DNA of 64,000 bases, taken from the IMG/VR virus record IMGVR_UViG_3300023179_000030, positions 62,001 to 126,000 of that record; one strand, written 5' to 3'. The notes below the pieces were generated by a model. That model had not been told where the DNA came from. It saw nothing but the letters and a program-made list of their open reading frames with translations, and did no database searches. Origin of the DNA: a virus. Positions 52,692 to 61,930 of this stretch are shown one piece after another; the first letter of the stretch is position 1, and each line of letters starts with the position of its first letter. Both the position numbers and the translations under genes were made by a program.

Positions 52692-53776
52692 TGTTGTAGC
52701 CTTTTAATTAGTTCTTGGGCACTAAAGAAATACTCGCTTAAATCCTCCGCTTGCTCACGGATTGTGGGAATTCTAGAAGTATAATTAACCATATGTTCTA
52801 TAAGCTTACGGCATAGGTCAGGTCTATAAACAGTATAAGTATCATAACTTTCAGTCCATACACTGGGATATTTAAATCCTTCATAATACATTTCACTGTA
52901 TGAGAGTCGATCCGGAACCATGGGGATAGCATCTACTAACGCGCCTTCGTAACATCCTATTCCTAAAGTTTCCTGTAGACTTGCACTAAACACAATCTTT
53001 GCTTGACCTAGCAACGTATGATATTCGTGTTTAGATAAATTTTGATCCTGGCAAACAACGAATTCATATTGAGGTAATTGTTTAGCTAGATCACGGAAGA
53101 TTTCAACTTGCTTTTCTGGCGCAATACGATGCGGAAACAAAATAAGGTCACGCTTGGGAATAGTGCAATAGTTCGCCAATGTTTCTTTCATATACTCCAT
53201 GGGCCAGCCTGTCTTGACAATATTATGCGCTCGATGATTAGCAGATCGCATTTCTTGTGGCCAACCTAACAAGTTTTTACCAAACATCTGAATATGAAAG
53301 TCTGTGGCAAAGTAGTTATAATCAAATGCATGATAGAAACTCTTTTCAGCATGCCGTACCCAAGGTTTAGCGCCGACTAATCGACCTAGGAAATCTTGAG
53401 GATCATAGCTGCCGGCATGCCATAACCCGTGCAATGTCCAGTTGAATCCCAGCAAATCCTTCATATATTTGAGTTGAATAATGGTGGGATTCCAAGCGTC
53501 TGTAAAAAGTATGTGATCGTCGGTAGAAGTCTCGCCTCTATTGTGATGTTCTAAAAAATTACATAACTGCGAACTTTTCCAATAGTTAGTATCCGAAAAG
53601 TTTAGGAACGCACCAGGAGTAAGTTGCGAGTCCTTTTGGACTCCATCAATCTGTACTACATTAAACTTTACCCCTACATTCTTATTAAGAAGTTTTGGAA
53701 TGTGTTCATGCCATTGTGCTGTATATCTGGTCTCAATCGGCTCAAGGCTAAAGATCCAAATTGTGGGTTTATTCAT
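52688..53776 (-). CDS. GT-B type glycosyltransferase
   Basis: A 362-residue GT-B protein. The C-terminal domain has FPHRIAPEKQVEIFRDLAKQ, then SASLQETLGIGCYEGALVDAIPMVP, the E-x7-E nucleotide-sugar region of GT4-like enzymes. The N-domain binds the acceptor, which cannot be told from sequence. It lies in the operon with DpdA and two sugar-type oxidoreductases. It could glycosylate the modified base in phage DNA, as T4 glucosyltransferases do, or alter cell-surface glycans; the first is suggested only by context. Confidence 0.75.
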   Translation of the reverse strand: MNKPTIWIFSLEPIETRYTAQWHEHIPKLLNKNVGVKFNVVQIDGVQKDSQLTPGAFLNFSDTNYWKSSQLCNFLEHHNRGETSTDDHILFTDAWNPTIIQLKYMKDLLGFNWTLHGLWHAGSYDPQDFLGRLVGAKPWVRHAEKSFYHAFDYNYFATDFHIQMFGKNLLGWPQEMRSANHRAHNIVKTGWPMEYMKETLANYCTIPKRDLILFPHRIAPEKQVEIFRDLAKQLPQYEFVVCQDQNLSKHEYHTLLGQAKIVFSASLQETLGIGCYEGALVDAIPMVPDRLSYSEMYYEGFKYPSVWTESYDTYTVYRPDLCRKLIEHMVNYTSRIPTIREQAEDLSEYFFSAQELIKRLQQ

Positions 53777-53831
53777 ATGTGTGATTTGATGATTAAACTC
53801 TTAGTGGTTAAATGAAAAAGCCATAACTAAA

Positions 53832-54035
53832 TCATTGTGCTTCAGTCTCTGCTCGGCGGCTCATCCAATTTTTGTATTTTTCAAATTTGCGATATTGCTC
53901 ACTGCGATACAAATCCTTTACGTCAAATTTCAACATGTAAAGGGCGCAATAATCTCTGTAATCTTCGAGATCTTGAAAGATACGCTCAACTTCTGGTTTC
54001 ATACGCAAATACTTTTTAGTCCACTCTTGTGCCAT
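53832..54035 (-). CDS. Small conserved phage protein
   Basis: A 67-residue protein with AAGGAG before the ATG. It is charged and helical (MAQEWTKKYLRMKPEVERIF, EDYRDYCALYMLKFD, YRKFEKYKNWM). The pattern recurs in marine T4-like phages, often beside DNA-metabolism genes; function unknown. Confidence 0.65.
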   Translation of the reverse strand: MAQEWTKKYLRMKPEVERIFQDLEDYRDYCALYMLKFDVKDLYRSEQYRKFEKYKNWMSRRAETEAQ

Positions 54036-54063
54036 GATAACTCCTTAATAAGACACGGTTGAT

Positions 54064-54492
54064 TTAAACTGCAATAGAACGAGCGTGGCGATATCGATTA
54101 TACTCAATTAAACACCCGCACTCACCATCTTCACTGACATTGATTTTCATTGAACGATCTGGATATTTGGCAGCTAGTGCCAAATATAAACCATCTGCCA
54201 TCATTTCTACACTTTTGTAGTCAATTTCCAATTGTCGATCCTGATATAGGGATTCGCAATAGTTTAGTACCTGATGAAACTCCAACTCACGGTCATTATG
54301 AAATATTTCAATATGTACTGAAAATTTAAATAAATGCCTATGACGCTCACCTAAATAGGATACATCAGCTAATTTTGGATCAGTGGCTGCTGCTGGATAC
54401 TTGTGAAACCCGGGCCTTTGGAAAGTGACCCAAATGTATCTAGGTGCTGCTGCCATAATACGTTGAATTTTATCTCGTTGTTCTTGATTCAT
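54064..54492 (-). CDS. Conserved phage protein, possible T-fold relative
   Basis: A 142-residue protein from ATG 54492, 11 nt after the upstream stop. The order of segments (YLGERHRHLFKFSVHIEIFHNDRELEFHQ split by a His pair, then INVSEDGECGCLIEY) recalls a pterin-type T-fold with an early HRH and a late acidic strand. I have seen the pattern in marine phages as a hypothetical protein. A link to the QueD-type chemistry nearby is speculative. Confidence 0.6.
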   Translation of the reverse strand: MNQEQRDKIQRIMAAAPRYIWVTFQRPGFHKYPAAATDPKLADVSYLGERHRHLFKFSVHIEIFHNDRELEFHQVLNYCESLYQDRQLEIDYKSVEMMADGLYLALAAKYPDRSMKINVSEDGECGCLIEYNRYRHARSIAV

Positions 54493-54502
54493 TGTTGTTA
54501 AT

Positions 54503-55420
54503 TTACCAGTAAATAAAACCTCTACTATAGTTTGGAGGACGACTTCTACCATCCAGAAAAGCTTGTTGCCATTCTGTGTTTCTATTGTACGCTTTAGACC
54601 AAAAGCTGTCAACTTGCATTTGTCCGTTTTTTACCCAATATGCAGCATCATTCATTGCCAAGAAAAACTTATCAGTGCGTGGGCTAGGAAAAACCATGGT
54701 GCAAGCTTTCCAAAGCAAATTGGCAAAATCGGTTTTAACTTGCTTCTGAGAACCAAATATAACCAAACCCTCTGTTTGCATAATATCCTGTTCAAAAACA
54801 TCTAACCTGCTGCTGAGATCCAAGACCACGTCAAATTTGCCGCTATGGCTCTGAACCAAAATGTCACCCCAAAGATTTTTATTGCTATTTCCCAACACTG
54901 TTATTTCAAACTCCAACTTGTTGAGTAATACTGTATGATATGCTACCCAAGCAAGAAATCCACTGCCCAAGATAAGCATTCGTCGACCTGGTCCAGATCT
55001 CTTGATATATTCACCAATAGACTGATGTACAAGGTTTATACCACAGGCCACAGGCTCCAATATATATCTAGGATGAGCTTCAGGGACTATCACATATTCT
55101 CGATGTTTTACAACATAGCGATCTGCGTAGGCTGGTTCTCCCCTAGTAGCAACTAAGTTACCGACCTCGACATCTTTGACTGCTGAACCCAGACTCAACA
55201 CCTTACCCAAACCCTCATGACCTTGCATATGCAAAGGCAATGGGCCAAACATACCACACATCATGTCAATGTCACTGCGGCAAACCCCAGTCATTACACT
55301 TTGAACCAAAATTTCATCTGCGCCCAGCTTTGGTATTTCAAATGTGGTTTCCACAAATTTACCACCACCCTGAGTCATCAAAATTCTATTTACATTCGTT
55401 CCAGCTGCTGATGTATCCAT
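54503..55420 (-). CDS. Zinc-type alcohol dehydrogenase-like oxidoreductase (MDR)
   Basis: A 305-residue medium-chain dehydrogenase. The N-domain has the GroES-like part with GVCRSDIDMM (catalytic-zinc Cys) and MQGHEGLG (His-Glu pair), then LEPVACGINLVH, and a Rossmann region starting MLILGSGFLAW. It is short for the family (about 340). Substrate unknown; with the adjacent Gfo/Idh enzyme and glycosyltransferase it suggests sugar or cyclitol oxidation. The start is uncertain: ATG 55420 overlaps the previous gene by 31 nt, and ATG 55378 is an alternative. Confidence 0.75.
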   Translation of the reverse strand: MDTSAAGTNVNRILMTQGGGKFVETTFEIPKLGADEILVQSVMTGVCRSDIDMMCGMFGPLPLHMQGHEGLGKVLSLGSAVKDVEVGNLVATRGEPAYADRYVVKHREYVIVPEAHPRYILEPVACGINLVHQSIGEYIKRSGPGRRMLILGSGFLAWVAYHTVLLNKLEFEITVLGNSNKNLWGDILVQSHSGKFDVVLDLSSRLDVFEQDIMQTEGLVIFGSQKQVKTDFANLLWKACTMVFPSPRTDKFFLAMNDAAYWVKNGQMQVDSFWSKAYNRNTEWQQAFLDGRSRPPNYSRGFIYW

Positions 55421-56271
55421 ATATCTTGATCAAATTGATTTTTCCAAAAATCAGCATTGTTCTGCTGATCGATAGCTGTCTGTATCATTTTATTATACGC
55501 GGATTCCGGGCATAACCCCAGCTCAAATCTAATTGCACTGTTGCCCAGATCAAAGCTAATACTAGCGTCATCTTGTCTATTATTTTTCCAGTTTGCTTCC
55601 AATATCCAACGAGTTTTTCCAACAACAAAGGATAAGTTTGCATAATCATCTACATTATATACTCCATTATGGTCGATGACTCCGTAGTCTGTGCTAGTTA
55701 TATCAGGCAAAGTAAAATTTTGCATTACTACACTGGTAGTTTGAAGACTCGTGTAATCAGTGAATGCAGTGACATAACTCAACAAGTGAGGCATTAGATC
55801 GCGGCTAACACCTCCAAACGACAGATATTTATTAGTAAACCAGCTGCCGGGATTGGGTATTCTGTTTTTATTATTCCAACGTAAATATACATTATTAGAT
55901 TGCTGGGCTAGATCTTTAAATTTTTCTATTTCAGTTCGGTATTGATTATTTTTAACCATCATAAACCGAGTTTTTGGGAAATCATCATGTAATGCTTGCC
56001 AGTGAGTGGCAGTTCTTACACCGGGTTTTTCCACAAAGATAATATCAGTTTGAGCTGCCAGAGACCTAGCAATTGATTCATGTGTATAGTTTGGTGTGCA
56101 AATATTAACAGTTCCAAAATGCTGGTGCTCTGCCAGTGCATCATTGATATGCTTAAAATCAGCTGGGCGAACGGGATCAACGGTGATTACTTGACGACCC
56201 TGATCTTCCAGCACAGACTTGTAGACTGCTTGACCAAATCCCATACCTACTATTAGACTTTTATTATTCAT
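55390..56271 (-). CDS. Gfo/Idh/MocA-family oxidoreductase
   Basis: A 293-residue NAD(P)-dependent sugar-type oxidoreductase. Residues 1-120 form the Rossmann part: IVGMGFGQAVY, NICTPNYTHE, and the family's EKPG motif at about 86-89. The C-domain includes GGVSRDLMPHL, corresponding to the catalytic GGxxxDxxxH pattern. Substrates in this family are sugars, inositols or nucleotide sugars; none can be named here. It overlaps dpdA by 8 nt and is followed by the MDR enzyme, so the three are translated together. Confidence 0.82.
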   Translation of the reverse strand: MNNKSLIVGMGFGQAVYKSVLEDQGRQVITVDPVRPADFKHINDALAEHQHFGTVNICTPNYTHESIARSLAAQTDIIFVEKPGVRTATHWQALHDDFPKTRFMMVKNNQYRTEIEKFKDLAQQSNNVYLRWNNKNRIPNPGSWFTNKYLSFGGVSRDLMPHLLSYVTAFTDYTSLQTTSVVMQNFTLPDITSTDYGVIDHNGVYNVDDYANLSFVVGKTRWILEANWKNNRQDDASISFDLGNSAIRFELGLCPESAYNKMIQTAIDQQNNADFWKNQFDQDIWIHQQLERM

Positions 56272-57928
56272 CGGCGTTCAATGATTCAAGCTTTCTTTCA
56301 TCTAACTCAGTGGAATCTTTGGGATCGTCTTCATCCACTTCTTCAAATAAGACTCTAAATTGACTGTGAGAATTAACAGATTTTTTGCCACTGAGCCCAC
56401 GGGTACCAGTTATTCCCATCCAAAATTTGCTGTGTTCCTCAATGATGTCCAAACTTTTTTGTTTATCACTGGTTTCGAATATAGCATTAATGATGTCCCT
56501 AAATAAAACTCGGTCAAAGGTCTCGCGTATTAACATGCCAGGAATAGAAGTACCAGATTCATATAGCCTATTGGCTTCTTGAACTGCTTCAATATGAGCC
56601 CAGATATTGTGACCCATTTGTATTGCATAACTAAAACTATCCCAACTTGTGGCGCCCACTTTGCCTATTTTATTTTTATCCCCCAGTGTCAACCAATATT
56701 TGGGATCGTTTAACAGTAACGGGTCTTTGAATAATTTAACATGATCTATTCCGTCAGCGTTGACCTTGTTCCAGTCAGGGGTCCCTGCACCGTATATGCA
56801 GATGTCCTTCATTTGTGTACGCTTACTTATTGGGCTGGCCATGAGTTCTTTAAGAATTTTATCTTGTAAAATAGCTTCACGCCAATTTCTAGTATCCAGT
56901 GAGTAACGTCGATCATCAGCACCAGATGTCATTCTATAAGTCCAATTACCTCGATCCTTGTATTCATTGTGATGATAAATCATACCATTGGCTGTGGCTA
57001 AAAAGGCACTGGCGGCATCAAAACTAGCGGTCCAATTTTCATTATGATTTTTTCTAATGGCATTTTGTATGTCGGTTAACATGCATGCCCATTCTAATTT
57101 AGCCACTCCCAAGAAGTGCATCCAATCGTGTATTCCTTTTTCTAATAGACCATCGTGTCTGAGTTCCACCAGTCTGCGTAATATCAAGTGAATTTCACTC
57201 ATATTATTGCCCCCCATGGCCCAGCCATTAAAATGTTCATTGGGATATTGTTTGGGGTCGCAGAACTTCTTTACGTGGCTATACCAATCGTCGGCTTCAC
57301 GGAAATTACTGCCTTGTAGTACATTCAAAAATTTGGCATCACCATTGCGATTACGAATAAAGTATTCATTATTATACAATGTGGTGTTAATACAATCGGC
57401 ATAGGTTTTTATCCCTACTTTTTTACCTGCTTCTTTGTCGTGTGTTACCCAAGTTGGAACATCCAAAGTCATAGCATAGTCACTGATGCCATCCAGCCAT
57501 TTTAACACACTGGCTCTGCGTTTTTCGCTTTTTACATCTGTGGGGTCAGCCCAGTTTCCCTCCCAGACTCCCTTGGCAATTTGGAATCCTCCACTGTCTC
57601 CCAAGATCATGGTGTTTTTCCTATCGCGATTTCTAATCATGTCCTCTGATGGATCTGGAATAGATAAGTCCAAATTAGCATGACCTGCGCTGTAGAGACT
57701 CCACTTATAGGTAAAATATCCTTGATCGGCATTTAGATAATTTAACCCTTCTACTCCGTGTTCAAAACTTACAGGTAAACGTGCGGGGTCTACATAGTTC
57801 TCAACTCGTTGTTTGCCAATGAAGGTAGAATAAAACCCGCTAAGTGCCGGTAAGAAAACAGCATAACGAGATTTGCCATCAGCGGCTAGTTGCTTGGCAG
57901 TTAGATTGTCGCGATCCATACTGATCAC
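56264..57928 (-). CDS. dpdA: DNA 7-deazaguanine transglycosylase DpdA (TGT-like)
   Basis: A 554-residue TIM-barrel protein of the tRNA-guanine transglycosylase superfamily. GDSGGFQ (110-116) with the substrate-binding Asp, LDVPTW (155-160), and VLQG (203-206) mark the barrel. Phage members of this size are DpdA, which swap guanine in DNA for a 7-deazaguanine, protecting it from restriction. FolE, QueD and QueE nearby supply the precursor. Specificity cannot be read here, and QueC is absent from the window. Start ATG 57928 overlaps the sliding clamp stop (ATGA); ATG 57919 is an alternative. An acidic C-tail follows the catalytic part. Confidence 0.85.
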   Translation of the reverse strand: MISMDRDNLTAKQLAADGKSRYAVFLPALSGFYSTFIGKQRVENYVDPARLPVSFEHGVEGLNYLNADQGYFTYKWSLYSAGHANLDLSIPDPSEDMIRNRDRKNTMILGDSGGFQIAKGVWEGNWADPTDVKSEKRRASVLKWLDGISDYAMTLDVPTWVTHDKEAGKKVGIKTYADCINTTLYNNEYFIRNRNGDAKFLNVLQGSNFREADDWYSHVKKFCDPKQYPNEHFNGWAMGGNNMSEIHLILRRLVELRHDGLLEKGIHDWMHFLGVAKLEWACMLTDIQNAIRKNHNENWTASFDAASAFLATANGMIYHHNEYKDRGNWTYRMTSGADDRRYSLDTRNWREAILQDKILKELMASPISKRTQMKDICIYGAGTPDWNKVNADGIDHVKLFKDPLLLNDPKYWLTLGDKNKIGKVGATSWDSFSYAIQMGHNIWAHIEAVQEANRLYESGTSIPGMLIRETFDRVLFRDIINAIFETSDKQKSLDIIEEHSKFWMGITGTRGLSGKKSVNSHSQFRVLFEEVDEDDPKDSTELDERKLESLNADE

Positions 57929-58668
57929 TTGGTCTGAGCCGGCAAGATGTAATTGTACAGGGCCATTCCGCTATCCACTGTAATCATTGCTGCCCCTTCA
58001 TCGCTGATTTTAAAAGTTTTGTCTCCGGGTAAACTTAGAATACTTAGCACTGCTGTCACAGGCCAAGCCCAAGCCTTGGATAATGTTCCAGTAACACCTG
58101 CTTGGAACACAAAGTTACCCGCATGGCTGCTGTGATCGCCGAAGAAAAACTTTAGATCGCCATTTTCAGTTTTAGCAACAAACGTGCTTTCTTCACTGTT
58201 GGCGCTGGCCTGAAATTTTAAACGTTGAATGCTGGCTGCGCTGGGTACAATGTCTACATTCCAATTTACATTTTTGAACTTGATTGTTTTCAATTTGTCA
58301 TTGACGATTTCAGAGCTCATAAACCTGTAATCGTTTTTAAAGTCTCCAACTTTGTTTTCAAAGTGAATGCCCACTGGTACATTTTCATCATTTTTAATCT
58401 GAGTTACAACTTTGAGTTTCGCTCCTTCCTTGTACTCTGATATGTTCAAAATTGTATTAAGTTTGCCTAGGTTTGGCATACCAAAAACTCCAATGAGGTT
58501 GCTGATAATGCCATTGAATTTGGCCTGAACAATAACAGATCTGTCTTCCGCTAGTGCCGAAAGCTGTGTATCAACTTCAGTGCCTGTGACCTTTACTAAA
58601 TCAATAAAGCCAAGTCCATGTGTGTGTTGAACGATGTCGCGTAGAACATCTTGAAGGTTATCTACCAT
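57925..58668 (-). CDS. 45: DNA polymerase sliding clamp gp45
   Basis: A 247-residue clamp, close to T4 gp45 (228). The C-terminal signature TFKISDEGAAMITVDSG, then ALYNYILPAQ is characteristic, and the body alternates strands and helices as in the trimeric clamp. It tethers the polymerase and, with gp55, activates late transcription. It has a separate promoter within an inverted repeat after the polymerase gene. AAGGAT precedes the ATG. Its stop overlaps the dpdA start, tying clamp and DNA modification together. Confidence 0.88.
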   Translation of the reverse strand: MVDNLQDVLRDIVQHTHGLGFIDLVKVTGTEVDTQLSALAEDRSVIVQAKFNGIISNLIGVFGMPNLGKLNTILNISEYKEGAKLKVVTQIKNDENVPVGIHFENKVGDFKNDYRFMSSEIVNDKLKTIKFKNVNWNVDIVPSAASIQRLKFQASANSEESTFVAKTENGDLKFFFGDHSSHAGNFVFQAGVTGTLSKAWAWPVTAVLSILSLPGDKTFKISDEGAAMITVDSGMALYNYILPAQTK

Positions 58669-58692
58669 AATTATCCTTAAAGTTATTTTATG

Positions 58693-58722
58693 ATTGTAGC
58701 ATAAATGCCGGTGAAATTACAA
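58693..58722 (-). promoter_or_regulatory. sigma70-type promoter for the sliding clamp operon
   Basis: Minus strand: TTGTAA (58722-58717), 18-nt spacer, extended -10 TGCTACAAT (TACAAT 58698-58693). Confidence 0.6.
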
Positions 58723-58756
58723 GAGAAATGCTGAATTTTATTCTCGTCATTTCACC
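58710..58756 (-). repeat. Nested inverted repeat overlapping the clamp promoter
   Basis: GGTGAAAT (minus 58756-58749) is complementary to ATTTCACC (58717-58710), enclosing GAGAA/TTCTC (58745-58741 and 58727-58723). As RNA it would be the 3' end of the polymerase message; as DNA it overlaps the -35 box. Possible terminator-like fold or operator. Confidence 0.45.
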
Positions 58757-58771
58757 ATCTATTAGAGACTA

Positions 58772-61700
58772 TTATTCAAATGTAAAAAGAGAGTTAAAAG
58801 TGGAATCAATGTCAGTGTTCTCTGTAATGTGCCAGTTGAGTACCCCCAAGAGGTTCTCGACCTTTTGATCCACGATACCAGCTTCCATCAATGAATCATC
58901 GAATGGAAGATCCCTAAACCAACTTGGAATACGAGTTTCGTCAGTGGGGTATCCCACACTGGTATAGCCCATGGGGTTATTTTTTAACTTACATACTATG
59001 GTTTTCATGCCATCTACGATTGCCAAACTGTGATTGTCACCGTGTAATCTCCTAAGATTATTCCAATTCATGGCAGCTCTGACATGACCTGGCATAGAGG
59101 CGCGGCCTTTTACATGTTCTGTTTCTGTGTAATTTGTTAAGTTATTAACCCGTTTTGGTGTTCCTTTTTCCCAGGGTTTTTTATCCTGAAATTTAATTTT
59201 AAACTCTCGAACTTTGGCAATGATCTCATCGCGTTGAGCACCAGTGAGTACGTCTAGTAAAATCTCACTGAGAAAATCTTGGACTACTTTGGGAGTGTCG
59301 CTGCGTTTCAAGTCCAAACCCATGGCCTTGACTTTTCCTGGTTTACCATTGACATCCAACCGCTTACCTTCTTTGTCAATAATAATTGCAGCATAGCGTT
59401 TCTTTTTAATAAACAATCCCTTGCTGGCAACCAGTTCCCTACCGCCTCGGATTATTTCACCCATACTGCGAGGGCAATGAAACGCACGTTCCATAAATCC
59501 AGGAAAACTGGCATTTACTTGGTCTGCAATGTTATCGTAGACTTGAATGCAAGTTTCTTTGTCCCAGGGCATTGTGCCAGCCGCAACCTCAGATTTGACT
59601 ACAGGCCACGCACTGAAATAGACCGAGTCTGTATTATGTAAAAGTATATCATTTCCAAAGAAAAATGGGTCTTGTTTATCTATACTGATATCATAAACAT
59701 AATCATCTATTTCCCCAATACATACTACACTTTTTACCGTTGTGCGTTCAACATCTATTTTGTCACCTTTTGAATGACATAAACAAATAATTAGATCATT
59801 GTCTAAAATTTCAGTTGGTTTAACTTCTATTAGAAAACCATCTCTATCGACCATTACACTATGATCTTCAGTTACTTTGACTATTTTTCCGTTTTCTAGT
59901 GTTATTTCATAAATATTCTTTTTAGTTTTATGACGCATAACATAAGTAATTTCACTCATCACCGGAGAATCTTCAAACGCATTAAACCCAATTACTTTAG
60001 CAAAGGAGTGTGTGCCATATTCTTTGCCTTCTATAATGGAATGATGTTGACATTGATTAAATAACTCCTTGATAGTTATTTCTCCTGAGTCGGTTTTAAT
60101 TTTTGTGTCCTCAGTAACGCTGTCACCATAAATAATTGACTCTCCTCGATGGTCAGCATTTCCAGTTATGATATCGTTAACTGTGGCAGACATATGCTTG
60201 GCTATGGCTCTACCAGTTAACGTAGTTGATTGACCAATTCTTATGTCTGAAAATCTACAACCTGGATTCAAAATTGCACCATACAGTGAATTCAAATTAA
60301 TTTTTTTCACCAATTGCCTTTTGTCCCAGTATTCTATATCTTCAGCATTGCCCGCGGCCTGAGCTTCTTTGAGTTTCTTTTGTAGATCTTTACGTTCAGA
60401 ATACCAACGAGCCAATAAACCTGGTATTATACCAGGTTTTTCATAACTAAAAATGGTCCCATTAGCGCTGAGTATCCAGGGTTTACCACTGTTAAATATT
60501 ATGTTCCAGACTTCGTTGGCAGTAACCGATGAGCTAGTACCATCTGCTTCCCAGTCAATGGTTAAATTTAGTCTGTTATCACCGTTCATAACGGCTTCAT
60601 ACTCCAAACTACCAAACAACCCCTCCCAAGCACCAGAAAATGTTTCACCTGCCAGCATTTTGTCGGAGATGTATTTTTCGGTATGGTCTTGTCTCAATTG
60701 CCCAATGATTGTTTCAGGCCCCATGTTGAGGGCGCGTATGGTTGATGGGTACAGGCTGTTGATGTCGATTGCTCCGATCCATTCATGCATTCCCTTTTTG
60801 GGAGTAGCAACATAGGCACCTGCCGCATGTGTTTCGTCTTCGTCTCGGCCTTTTCTATCAGGAACGACCAATCCTTTGCTGTGTGCTTCATTTATAATTG
60901 CCTGCTCCGTGGTTTGTACTACTCCCATTGTTGTGGGCAACAACACAGTATTGTCGTGTGCAATGGTGTTGACTAAATCTAAAAAACGGAGCTTTCTATC
61001 TAGCTTTGCCAACAAACGAGTATCTTGCCTATTGTATTCAAGGAATTTTTCAAAGTCCCTGTTGTACAATTGATCCAATGTTCCTTCATAGGGCACTTTA
61101 TGTTCATTTAATTCATATTCACCTATGGCATCCAAACTATAACTATGCCGTTCCTCATAATTATATTTTCTATAGAGTTGCATGTAGTCTAAGTGAATCC
61201 TACCTATTAGGTCATAGGTGATATTCTTAGCGCCAAAACGTTCAAACTCTCTAGCTTTGGGATATTGGTCCCACAAGCATAAGCGTCTAGTATCATCTTT
61301 GCTGAGCACTCTAACAATTCTACCCACTGTATAGGGTATATCATAGGTTTCTGAATTCCAACCACTGATGACATCGGCATCATCAATTAAATTTAGAAAG
61401 GAATCCAACATATCTTCTTCACGCTCAAAGATGTAACAATCTTCGAACTTTGAGCATATCTCCAGGGCGGTTTCCCAACTTATTGTTTTGGGTGGCAAAG
61501 CCAATGTCACCAGTCTGTCTAACCAGTCTAGATACACAGATATGGCAGTTATATTATTAAAGGGGTCGCTGGCAGGCGCAAATCCTCGTGAAGGGTGAAA
61601 ATTTGATTCAATGTCGAAAAAAGCAGTATGCAGTTTGGGAGTATCGGCATTTAAATAATTTGTTTCAAGACATCGGTTTACTGGTTTGATGTCGCTTTCC

Positions 61701-61930
61701 CAAATTTGTGTTCCGCTATGCATGCGTTTTTCTTTTTGGAACTCTTTACCACTGCGTGTAGTAAACTTAGTAACGGGGGTATCAAAGATGGTTCTATGCT
61801 TTCCTTTTGGATCAGAATAATAAAAAACATAATTGGCAGGGTATTCTTGATATACCCTCAAGCCATTGACACGTTCAACGACATGAACTATATCTGTTTG
61901 TTTGTCTAATAAAGCATCAATATAACTAAT
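58772..61930 (-). CDS. 43: Family B DNA polymerase gp43 with a mini-intein, ATT start
   Basis: A 1052-residue precursor; about 889 after splicing (T4 gp43 is 898). Exonuclease motifs: FFDIES (Asp106, Glu108), NSETYDIPY and YNRQDTRLL. Polymerase motifs: DINSLYPS (A), KKINLNSLYG (B) and YGD-TDS (C), the last interrupted by an intein after Asp603. The start is inferred as ATT 61930, 7 nt after AGGAG; the first conventional start, TTG 61861, has no ribosome binding site and would cut off 23 residues (ending VVERVNG) that belong to the conserved N-terminus as I remember it. It replicates the phage genome with the clamp encoded next. Confidence 0.93.
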   Translation of the reverse strand: MSYIDALLDKQTDIVHVVERVNGLRVYQEYPANYVFYYSDPKGKHRTIFDTPVTKFTTRSGKEFQKEKRMHSGTQIWESDIKPVNRCLETNYLNADTPKLHTAFFDIESNFHPSRGFAPASDPFNNITAISVYLDWLDRLVTLALPPKTISWETALEICSKFEDCYIFEREEDMLDSFLNLIDDADVISGWNSETYDIPYTVGRIVRVLSKDDTRRLCLWDQYPKAREFERFGAKNITYDLIGRIHLDYMQLYRKYNYEERHSYSLDAIGEYELNEHKVPYEGTLDQLYNRDFEKFLEYNRQDTRLLAKLDRKLRFLDLVNTIAHDNTVLLPTTMGVVQTTEQAIINEAHSKGLVVPDRKGRDEDETHAAGAYVATPKKGMHEWIGAIDINSLYPSTIRALNMGPETIIGQLRQDHTEKYISDKMLAGETFSGAWEGLFGSLEYEAVMNGDNRLNLTIDWEADGTSSSVTANEVWNIIFNSGKPWILSANGTIFSYEKPGIIPGLLARWYSERKDLQKKLKEAQAAGNAEDIEYWDKRQLVKKINLNSLYGAILNPGCRFSDIRIGQSTTLTGRAIAKHMSATVNDIITGNADHRGESIIYGDSVTEDTKIKTDSGEITIKELFNQCQHHSIIEGKEYGTHSFAKVIGFNAFEDSPVMSEITYVMRHKTKKNIYEITLENGKIVKVTEDHSVMVDRDGFLIEVKPTEILDNDLIICLCHSKGDKIDVERTTVKSVVCIGEIDDYVYDISIDKQDPFFFGNDILLHNTDSVYFSAWPVVKSEVAAGTMPWDKETCIQVYDNIADQVNASFPGFMERAFHCPRSMGEIIRGGRELVASKGLFIKKKRYAAIIIDKEGKRLDVNGKPGKVKAMGLDLKRSDTPKVVQDFLSEILLDVLTGAQRDEIIAKVREFKIKFQDKKPWEKGTPKRVNNLTNYTETEHVKGRASMPGHVRAAMNWNNLRRLHGDNHSLAIVDGMKTIVCKLKNNPMGYTSVGYPTDETRIPSWFRDLPFDDSLMEAGIVDQKVENLLGVLNWHITENTDIDSTFNSLFTFE
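59633..60121 (-). other. Continuous mini-intein in polymerase motif C (163 residues)
   Basis: It starts with Ser1 (SVTEDTKIKT), has block B VTEDHS at 83-88, and ends LLHN; the +1 residue is Thr. No homing-endonuclease motif (LAGLIDADG or HNH) is present. The site YGD/TDS is a known intein insertion point in family B polymerases. Confidence 0.9.

Noticed and set aside
59279-59641. A 120-codon plus-strand open frame opposite the polymerase
   Set aside because: Antisense shadow of conserved polymerase sequence.
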